NCBI GenBank assembly: GCA_964468805.1
Contig: CAYXWM010000041.1
Coordinates: forward strand, 1-27,603
Length of the DNA: 27,603 nt
From: CAYXWM01 sp964468805
Lineage (GTDB): Bacteria > Bacillota > Clostridia > Lachnospirales > WRBF01
Reading direction: 5' to 3'
The first letter of the stretch is position 1. Each line of letters opens with the position of its first letter. A program made the translations under genes and the position numbers. The notes beneath the pieces were generated by a model. The model was not told the origin of the DNA, searched no databases, and worked only from the letters and a program-made list of their open reading frames with translations. Of this stretch, positions 21,737 to 27,603 are shown piece by piece.

Positions 21737-23035
21737 TTGTTTTGGAATAAAGAAATAGAATGCATGAACCGGGCTGATATGGAAAAACTCCAGCTGGCAC
21801 GCCTTAAAAAGACCGTAGAGAGAGTTTACAACACCGTTCCTTTCTATAAAGAAAAGTTGGACTCCGTAGGCATGACGCCCGAAAAATTTACTACACTTAA
21901 AGACTTGGAAGAAATACCCTTTACCTATAAAGACGATTTGCGTGTACATTATCCCCACGGATTATTTTCGGAACCCCTGAAAAATATCGTTCGTGTTCAC
22001 GGTTCCAGCGGTACTACAGGCAAACCAATCATAGTGGGCTATACCCGAAATGACATGGATATGTGGGCAGAAGTTATAGCCAGACTTGCAACAATGGCAG
22101 GAGCAACAGATGAAGACGTTGCCCAAATTGCTTTCGGTTTCGGTTTATTTACCGGCGGTTTCGGACTGCAACAAGGTTTGGAGAAGCTGGGTGCAATGGT
22201 AATTCCTCTGTCCTCGGGAAATACGGAAAAGCAATTAATGCTTATGCAGGATTTCGGAGTTACACTGTTCGTAAGTACTCCTTCCTACGCCATATATCTT
22301 GCTGAATACGCCAAGGAAGCCGGTCTGAAAAAAGGCGACTTAAAACTCAAGCTGGGTATGTTCGGCGGCGAGGGTATGACTGTGGAGTTAATGCATAAAC
22401 TGGACGAAGAACTGGGCATTCTTGCCACGGAAAACTACGGGCTTTGCGAGATTATAGGCCCCGGTATGTCCGGCAACTGTATCTATCGTGACGGCTTGCA
22501 TATTAACGAGGACCACTTCTTGCCCGAAATTATCAACGCCGAAACCGGCAAGACCCTTAACATGGGCGAAAAAGGCGAAATGGTAGTTACAACCCTTACC
22601 AAAGAGGGCATACCCATGCTCCGCTACCGTACCCGTGACGTTACATATTTATCCGACGAACCCTGCAAATGCGGTCGTACCCTTATCCGCATGGCAAAAG
22701 TCCAAGGTCGCAGTGACGATATGCTTATAATCAAGGGCATAAACGTATTCCCCAGCCAAATCGAATCGGTTATTATGGGCATAGAACACCTTGGCCCTCA
22801 CTACCAACTCATAGTCACCAAAAAAGGCTACTCCGATGCCCTTGAAGTGCAAGTAGAATTGGTAGACGGCACACTCCTATCCAATTACCGGGAGTTGGAA
22901 AAACTCAAAGAATTTGTCCGCTCCAAAATCCGCACCGTTCTAAGCATAGACGTAAAAGTCACCCTGGTAGATCCCAAAACCATAGAACGCTCTGTGGGTA
23001 AAGCAAAACGTGTAATTGATATGAGAAATCAATAA
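21737..23035 (+). CDS. paaK: Phenylacetate-CoA ligase, first copy
   Basis: An AMP-forming acyl-CoA ligase of about 432 residues that activates phenylacetate or related arylacetates to CoA thioesters. The ATP-binding loop is HGSSGTTGKPIIVGYT; the adenylation motif includes ENYGLCEIIGPGM; the hinge YRTRDV and SDDMLIIKGINVFPSQIE lead into the C-terminal domain, which ends RSVGKAKRVIDMR. TTG 21737 is chosen because FWNKEIECMNR then aligns with the start MIWDKTNECMSR of the second copy; GTG 21728, which overlaps the symporter stop as GTGA, is the alternative. GAGGGTG lies upstream. CKCGRTLIR supplies the Cys cluster of this subfamily. It is paired with the symporter. Confidence 0.93.
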   Translation: MFWNKEIECMNRADMEKLQLARLKKTVERVYNTVPFYKEKLDSVGMTPEKFTTLKDLEEIPFTYKDDLRVHYPHGLFSEPLKNIVRVHGSSGTTGKPIIVGYTRNDMDMWAEVIARLATMAGATDEDVAQIAFGFGLFTGGFGLQQGLEKLGAMVIPLSSGNTEKQLMLMQDFGVTLFVSTPSYAIYLAEYAKEAGLKKGDLKLKLGMFGGEGMTVELMHKLDEELGILATENYGLCEIIGPGMSGNCIYRDGLHINEDHFLPEIINAETGKTLNMGEKGEMVVTTLTKEGIPMLRYRTRDVTYLSDEPCKCGRTLIRMAKVQGRSDDMLIIKGINVFPSQIESVIMGIEHLGPHYQLIVTKKGYSDALEVQVELVDGTLLSNYRELEKLKEFVRSKIRTVLSIDVKVTLVDPKTIERSVGKAKRVIDMRNQ

Positions 23036-23065
23036 CGGTAAACGCTGAAAGTATAATTTTATAAA

Positions 23066-23128
23066 GTCTTTTTAAAGGGGTTTGGTGAAAACTTTTTCTC
23101 CCGAAAAAGTTTTCACCAAGGTCTTATC
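23066..23128 (+). repeat. Palindromic repeat family 4, intact copy
   Basis: TTGGTGAAAACTTTTTC (23082-23098) and GAAAAAGTTTTCACCAA (23103-23119) form a perfect 17-bp stem with a 4-base loop. Flanks AAAGGGGT and GGTCTTATCC also occur at 25647-25756. It sits between paaK and iorA and could stabilise the upstream mRNA end or attenuate. Confidence 0.75.
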
Positions 23129-23164
23129 CTTTTTCCACTAATCCTCTGCAAAGGAGTCACCCAC

Positions 23165-24886
23165 ATGAAAAAATTAATGCTTGGCAACGAAGCTGTGGCC
23201 CGTGGCGTATTTGAAGCCTGCGGCCGTGTTGCTTCAAGCTATCCCGGCACACCCAGTACAGAAATTACAGAATACATAGCCGAATACAACGAAGTTTACT
23301 CCGAATGGGCACCCAACGAAAAGGTCGCCTTGGAAGTAGCTATCGGTGCATCCGTAGCAGGCGGCAGAGCCTTCTCTGCCATGAAACACGTAGGTTTGAA
23401 CGTAGCTGCCGACCCACTCTTTACCGCCTCTTATACCGGCGTTAACGGCGGTCTGGTTATAGCCGTAGCAGACGACCCGGGTATGCATTCATCCCAAAAC
23501 GAACAGGACAGCCGTAACTATGCCCGTGCCTCCAAAATCCCCATGTTGGAACCCTCCGACAGCCAAGACTGTTTGGACTTCACCAAACTTGCCTATGAAT
23601 TAAGCGAACAATTCGATACACCTGTTTTGTTACGTCTCTCTACCAGAGTTTCCCACTCCCAAAGCGTAGTAACCACAGGAGAACGTGTTGAATTGCCCGT
23701 TAAAGAATACGCTAAAAATCCCCAAAAATATGTTATGATGCCTGCTATGGCTCGTGGCAGACGTTTGGTAGTTGAACAACGCCAAAACAATTTAAGCAAA
23801 TATGCCGAAACCGCAGCCATCAACAAAACCGAATATAACGATACTTCCGTAGGTATCATCACCTCCGGCGTATCCTATCAATACGCTAAAGAAGCCATGC
23901 CCAACGCTTCCTTCCTGAAATTGGGTATGATTTATCCCATGCCTACAGAACTCATCAAACAATTCGCTTCAAAAGTCGACAGACTGTACGTTATAGAAGA
24001 ACTGGACAGCTTTATAGAAGCACACTGTGCGGAAATCGGCGTAAAAGTTACCGGAAAAGCCATATTCCCCAATATAGGCGAATTAAACGCAAATATAATC
24101 CGCAAAATTCTCCTTAACCAACAGCCGGAAGTAATCCAACAAGAACAAATCCCGGTCAGACCTCCGGTAATGTGCCCCGCCTGTCCTCACAGAGGCGTTT
24201 ACTATACCTTAAATAAATTGAAACTTATCGTTTTCGGTGACATCGGCTGCTATACTCTGGGTGCTTTACCGCCTCTGGAAGCCATGGATTTATGCGTATG
24301 TATGGGTGCCGGCATAGGTGCTTTACACGGCTTGGAAAAGGCAAGAGGCGAAGAATACGCGAAAAAAAGCGTTGCTGTTATCGGCGACTCAACCTTTATC
24401 CACTCCGGCATAACCGGCTTGGTTAACTTGGTTTACAATCAATCAACCTCCACCGTTATCATCCTGGACAACTCCATTACAGGCATGACCGGTCACCAAG
24501 AAAACCCATCTACAGGCTACAACATCAAAAGTCAACCGGCTCCCAAGCTGGACTTTGTTGCCCTGTTGCATTCCATCGGCGTAAAACGCGTTACCGTTTG
24601 CAACCCCTTCGAGCTTGACCGCTTCGAAGAAATATTAAAAGAAGAAACCTCTGCTTCAGAATTGTCCGTTATTATCGCTCAAAGCCCCTGTGCCTTGTTA
24701 AAAACCCGCAAAACTTCAGCACCCTATCATTGCAATTCCGAAACCTGTACCGGTTGCAGTCTCTGTATGCGTCTGGGCTGCCCTGCAATAACCATGGCAG
24801 ACAAAAAAATGCAAATAAACCAAACCCTTTGCTTGGGTTGCAGCTTATGCAGCTCCGTTTGTAAATTTAACGCCATAAGTCAGTAA
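23165..24886 (+). CDS. iorA: Indolepyruvate:ferredoxin oxidoreductase, alpha subunit
   Basis: The thiamine-diphosphate and ferredoxin-type subunit that interconverts arylpyruvates and arylacetyl-CoA with ferredoxin. It is 573 residues, a normal length. N-terminal pyruvate-ferredoxin reductase domain: GNEAVARGVFEACGRVASSYPGTPST. The thiamine-diphosphate motif is GDSTFIHSGI, then ILDNSITGMTGHQENP. The C-terminal ferredoxin domain has two [4Fe-4S] sets: Cys528, 531, 534, 539 and Cys556, 559, 562, 566. AAGGAG precedes the ATG. The beta subunit follows after a 145-base gap holding a family 2 repeat. Direction (oxidation or reductive carboxylation) is not set by the sequence. Confidence 0.96.
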   Translation: MKKLMLGNEAVARGVFEACGRVASSYPGTPSTEITEYIAEYNEVYSEWAPNEKVALEVAIGASVAGGRAFSAMKHVGLNVAADPLFTASYTGVNGGLVIAVADDPGMHSSQNEQDSRNYARASKIPMLEPSDSQDCLDFTKLAYELSEQFDTPVLLRLSTRVSHSQSVVTTGERVELPVKEYAKNPQKYVMMPAMARGRRLVVEQRQNNLSKYAETAAINKTEYNDTSVGIITSGVSYQYAKEAMPNASFLKLGMIYPMPTELIKQFASKVDRLYVIEELDSFIEAHCAEIGVKVTGKAIFPNIGELNANIIRKILLNQQPEVIQQEQIPVRPPVMCPACPHRGVYYTLNKLKLIVFGDIGCYTLGALPPLEAMDLCVCMGAGIGALHGLEKARGEEYAKKSVAVIGDSTFIHSGITGLVNLVYNQSTSTVIILDNSITGMTGHQENPSTGYNIKSQPAPKLDFVALLHSIGVKRVTVCNPFELDRFEEILKEETSASELSVIIAQSPCALLKTRKTSAPYHCNSETCTGCSLCMRLGCPAITMADKKMQINQTLCLGCSLCSSVCKFNAISQ

Positions 24887-24932
24887 AATATAATCCTTTT
24901 AATTTACCAACGACGCATCCGGAATAGTTTTT

Positions 24933-24965
24933 ATACTATTTCTCAGCTAATGTAAGAAATAGTAT
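24933..24965 (+). repeat. Palindromic repeat family 2, copy inside iorA-iorB
   Basis: ATACTATTTCT (24933-24943) and AGAAATAGTAT (24955-24965) are perfect 11-bp inverted repeats identical to the arms at 19288-19321. It lies between two subunits of one enzyme, so it must be transcribed and tolerated in the mRNA. Confidence 0.75.
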
Positions 24966-25031
24966 TACTTCTTTCCAAACCCTTCCGGGTCAACGAAAGA
25001 AATCCGGTATACTTTAAATCCGAGGTGTAAT

Positions 25032-25607
25032 ATGAATACTACTAAATCTATTATGATAGTCGGTGTGGGCGGTCAAGGTACCCTGCTTACCAGCCGAATC
25101 TTGGGCGATGTGCTCCTAAACCAAGGCTTCGACGTGAAACTGTCCGAAGTACACGGCATGGCTCAACGTGGCGGTTCCGTAGTTACTTATGTCCGTTACG
25201 GCGAAACCGTAAATTCTCCCATAGTAAACGAATGCGAAGCCGACATTATCCTTGCCTTCGAAGAACTGGAAGCCTATCGCTGGATCACCTGCCTTAAACC
25301 CGGCGGTACGATAATCATCAATACCCAACAAATCCTGCCCATGCCCGTAATAACCGGCAAAGCAAAATATCCCACAGAAATCTTGGATAAAATTAAAGCC
25401 ATGAACTACAACCTTATTGCTGTAGATGCCCTTAAAATGGCACTTGATTGCGGCAACGCCAAAGCCGTAAACATGGTTCTGCTGGCGGTATTGGCAAAAC
25501 ACCTTAACATCCAAACGGAAATCTTCATGGATTCCATGAAAAACAACATAAAACCCAACCTTCTGGACTTAAACGTAAAAGCCTTTAACTTGGGCTATAA
25601 CGCTTAA
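25032..25607 (+). CDS. iorB: Indolepyruvate:ferredoxin oxidoreductase, beta subunit
   Basis: A 191-residue pyruvate-ferredoxin oxidoreductase gamma-type domain. The opening IMIVGVGGQGTLLTSRILGD is the family signature, followed by KLSEVHGMAQRGGSVVTYVR, both typical of IorB. With IorA it makes the heteromeric enzyme. CGAGGTG lies just before the ATG. The stop is followed by a 173-base gap with a family 4 repeat before the second ligase. Length is normal and nothing is missing. Confidence 0.96.
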   Translation: MNTTKSIMIVGVGGQGTLLTSRILGDVLLNQGFDVKLSEVHGMAQRGGSVVTYVRYGETVNSPIVNECEADIILAFEELEAYRWITCLKPGGTIIINTQQILPMPVITGKAKYPTEILDKIKAMNYNLIAVDALKMALDCGNAKAVNMVLLAVLAKHLNIQTEIFMDSMKNNIKPNLLDLNVKAFNLGYNA

Positions 25608-25646
25608 TATCTAAATTTGAACTTAGCCTAAATAACACATATTAAA

Positions 25647-25756
25647 GCCTTTTTGAAAGGGGTTTGGGGTATGGTAAATTAAATAAATAACATCGTTTTA
25701 ATTTACCCGGAACTTTTTCTACGGAAAAAGTTTTCCCCAAGGTCTTAATCCTTTAA
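25647..25756 (+). repeat. Palindromic repeat family 4 with a nested inserted hairpin
   Basis: The flanks GGGGTTTGGGG (25659-25669) and AACTTTTTCTACGGAAAAAG (from 25711), then TTTTCCCCAAGGTCTTA, match the intact copy at 23066-23128. About 41 bases at 25670-25710 interrupt the left arm. This insert is itself a hairpin, GGTAAATTA and AATTTACC (25673-25681 with 25700-25707). It looks like one small palindrome inserted in another. Confidence 0.65.
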
Positions 25757-25780
25757 AAATAAAAATACCGGAGGACTACT

Positions 25781-27079
25781 ATGATTTGGGACAAAACCAA
25801 CGAGTGTATGTCGAGAGACGAGCGCGCCAAACAACAGCTTGACCGCTTGAAAAGCATGGTAAAACGTTGCTATGAAAACGTACCCTTTTATAAAAACAAA
25901 TTGGACGAACACGGCATAAACGCCGACGATTTAAAAGACATCAGCGACCTTCAAAAGCTTCCCTTTACCCTAAAATCCGACCTGCGTGACAATTACCCCT
26001 TCGGGCTTTTCGCCGTACCCCAAAGCGAAATTATCCGTATCCACGCCTCTTCCGGTACAACCGGCAAGCAAACCGTTGTTGGTTACAATGAAAACGACAT
26101 CAACGTTTGGCGTGAAGTTATGGCAAGAACCATCTCCGGTGCAGGCGGCTCCAAAGATACTATCTTACAGGTAGGCTACGGCTACGGTCTGTTTACCGGC
26201 GGTTTGGGCGCTCATTACGGCGGCGAGCATGTGGGTGCTTCCGTTATTCCCATATCCGGCGGCAACACTTCCCGTCAGTTGCAATTGCTGAAAGATTTCG
26301 GCTCAACCATGATAGCCTGTACACCTTCCTATGCCCTTTACTTGGCAGAAGCCATTGAAGAAGCAGGTATCTTAGGCGAACTTAAATTGAAATCCGGTAT
26401 CTTCGGTGCCGAACCTTGGACAGAGCAAATGCGTCAAGAAATCGAAGATCGCCTTAAAATTAAGGCTTATGACATCTACGGATTAAGCGAAATTATCGGA
26501 CCCGGCGTTTCCTTTGAATGTGAATGCCAAAGCGGTATGCACGTTAACGAAGACCACTTTATCCCCGAAATAATAGACCCGGATACGCTGGAAGTATTAC
26601 CGCCCGGCTCCACAGGCGAATTGGTTTTCACCACCGTAACCAAACAAGCCATGCCCCTTATTCGTTATCGTACCCGTGATATTACTCGCCTTATCACCGA
26701 GCCTTGTGCCTGCGGACGTACCACCGTGCGTATGGAAAAACCCCTGGGACGTTCCGACGATATGCTTATTATCCGTGGCGTAAACGTATTCCCCAGCCAA
26801 GTAGAATCCGCTTTGTTGGAATTCGGCGATATAGCTCCTCATTACCTTATCGTAGTAGACAGAGTAGGCAAACTGGACACCTTCGAAGTACAGGTAGAGC
26901 TTTCTTCCAACCTTTTCTCCGACCAAGTTAAAGAGTTGGAAAAATTGGAACAAAACCTTACTCGTAAAATCGAAGCAACTTTAGGTATCAAAGTTAAAGT
27001 AAGACTGGTAGAACCCAAGTCCATCCCACGCAGCGAAGGTAAGGCTGTCAGAGTTATAGACCGCAGAAATATGAAATAA
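25781..27079 (+). CDS. paaK: Phenylacetate-CoA ligase, second copy
   Basis: A 432-residue paralogue of the ligase at 21737-23035 with the same domain plan: HASSGTTGKQTVVGYN, DIYGLSEIIGPGVS, YRTRDITRL, GRSDDMLIIRGVNVFPSQVE, then RSEGKAVRVIDRRN. The start MIWDKTNECMSRDE follows GGAGG. It retains all catalytic motifs. Two ligases in one cluster suggests different arylacetate specificities (phenyl-, hydroxyphenyl-, indole-acetate) or opposite physiological directions. The stop is followed by an AT-rich microsatellite-like tract (27073-27110) and a terminator. Confidence 0.93.
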   Translation: MIWDKTNECMSRDERAKQQLDRLKSMVKRCYENVPFYKNKLDEHGINADDLKDISDLQKLPFTLKSDLRDNYPFGLFAVPQSEIIRIHASSGTTGKQTVVGYNENDINVWREVMARTISGAGGSKDTILQVGYGYGLFTGGLGAHYGGEHVGASVIPISGGNTSRQLQLLKDFGSTMIACTPSYALYLAEAIEEAGILGELKLKSGIFGAEPWTEQMRQEIEDRLKIKAYDIYGLSEIIGPGVSFECECQSGMHVNEDHFIPEIIDPDTLEVLPPGSTGELVFTTVTKQAMPLIRYRTRDITRLITEPCACGRTTVRMEKPLGRSDDMLIIRGVNVFPSQVESALLEFGDIAPHYLIVVDRVGKLDTFEVQVELSSNLFSDQVKELEKLEQNLTRKIEATLGIKVKVRLVEPKSIPRSEGKAVRVIDRRNMK

Positions 27080-27112
27080 TAGTAAAAATAATAATAAAAA
27101 TAATAATACATA

Positions 27113-27151
27113 AAAAAACCTTGATTGGATTTGTTCCGATCAAGGTTTTTT
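27113..27151. terminator. Bidirectional terminator, paaK/clpP
   Basis: AAAAAACCTTGAT (27113-27125) pairs with ATCAAGGTTTTTT (27139-27151), a 13-bp stem with A and T runs on both sides. It serves the aromatic operon and the convergent clpP. Confidence 0.92.
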
Positions 27152-27178
27152 GCTATCAGGCAAATATAAAGCATATAA

Positions 27179-27603
27179 TTAACGTTTTGAGATAACGGAG
27201 TCAATTATGCCATAAGCTTTGGCTTCTTCTGCGGTCATAAAATTATCTCGGTCTGTATCATGTTCTATATCTTCAATTGTCCGTCCGGTGTTTTGTGCTA
27301 ATAGTTGATTTAGTCTTTTCTTATTTTTTTGCATATAGTCAGACATTATCTTAATATCAACAGCAGGGCCTTTAATTCCTCCGGATATAGCAGGTTGGTG
27401 AATCATAATTTCAGAGTTTGGTAAGGAAAATCTTTTTCCGTGAGTAACGGCTGCAAGTAAAAAGGCACCAAAACTTGCGGCGAGTCCAACGCAAATCGTA
27501 GATATATCGCATTTAATATAATTCATTGTATCAAATATAGCAAAGCCCGCCGTCACGGAACCACCCGGACTGTTAATATAAAGACTTATATCTTTGTTGG
27601 GGT
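27179..27603 (-). CDS. clpP: ClpP-family serine protease (5' part beyond the window)
   Basis: A minus-strand gene whose C-terminal 141 or so residues are in the window; the frame continues to the edge with NKDISLYINSPGGSV. Catalytic Ser lies in GLAASFGAFLLAA (usual ASMGA), His in MIHQP and Asp in DTDRDNFM, so the triad is present. The sequence is a clear ClpP, but the FG after the Ser, the LAAVTHGKRFSLPNSE stretch and the absence of clpX or tig downstream suggest a paralogue (ClpP2-like) rather than the main tig-clpP-clpX locus; upstream genes are outside the window. It ends at TAA 27179-27181 after VISKR and is convergent with paaK. Confidence 0.93.
   Translation of the reverse strand, partial: PNKDISLYINSPGGSVTAGFAIFDTMNYIKCDISTICVGLAASFGAFLLAAVTHGKRFSLPNSEIMIHQPAISGGIKGPAVDIKIMSDYMQKNKKRLNQLLAQNTGRTIEDIEHDTDRDNFMTAEEAKAYGIIDSVISKR

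Noticed and set aside
27073..27110. AAT-rich tandem tract after the second paaK
   Set aside because: Imperfect, short and in a terminator flank; ordinary AT-rich slippage sequence rather than a CRISPR or regulatory repeat.

Overview
The window is AT-rich, densely coded chromosome from an anaerobic, probably spore-forming member of the Firmicutes, class Clostridia. This rests on CdaA-CdaR, a GerS/LolA-like germination lipoprotein, MazF/EndoA, a YlmC/YmxH sporulation protein, IreB-RuvX-DUF1292, RNase J, YlbF, single-chain glycyl-tRNA synthetase, strong AGGAGG ribosome sites and ferredoxin-linked aromatic metabolism. No rRNA, tRNA, CRISPR array, prophage or intact insertion sequence was seen.

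Layout. Positions 1-3629: the end of folD, a frameshifted GNAT acetyltransferase, a DUF1576 membrane protein, an unknown small protein and a YhhQ/VUT-type queuosine-precursor transporter. Positions 3930-7857: a consensus promoter, two uncharacterised membrane proteins, then cdaA (c-di-AMP synthase) overlapping cdaR, closed by a strong terminator. Positions 8093-10235: a GerS-like lipoprotein and a MazF toxin with no antitoxin beside it. These are followed by a gene-poor kilobase holding a compact structured-RNA candidate with its own terminator, and a second terminator-closed non-coding stretch. Positions 10475-18712: housekeeping genes ylmC, mtaB, ireB-ruvX-yrzB, a broken membrane-protein gene, rnjA, ylbF, glyS and an HndB-like protein that has lost its iron-sulfur cysteines. 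Positions 18732-19743: a minus-strand zinc-ribbon protein and a stand-alone HIRAN protein.

Positions 19869-27151 form a coherent aromatic-acid locus: promoter, sodium:solute symporter, phenylacetate-CoA ligase, indolepyruvate:ferredoxin oxidoreductase alpha and beta, and a second phenylacetate-CoA ligase. Together these could import arylacetates, activate them to CoA thioesters and carboxylate them reductively to arylpyruvates for aromatic amino-acid synthesis. The reverse direction, fermentation of aromatic amino acids to arylacetates, is equally possible from the sequence. The window ends inside a minus-strand clpP.

The most unusual layer lies between the genes. At least four families of short palindromic elements recur, in both orientations for two of them. 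Three of the families share ends beginning ATACT, and one element of the fourth carries another palindrome nested inside it. They look like non-autonomous mobile elements (MITE-like), and some sit inside operons where they would fold in the mRNA.
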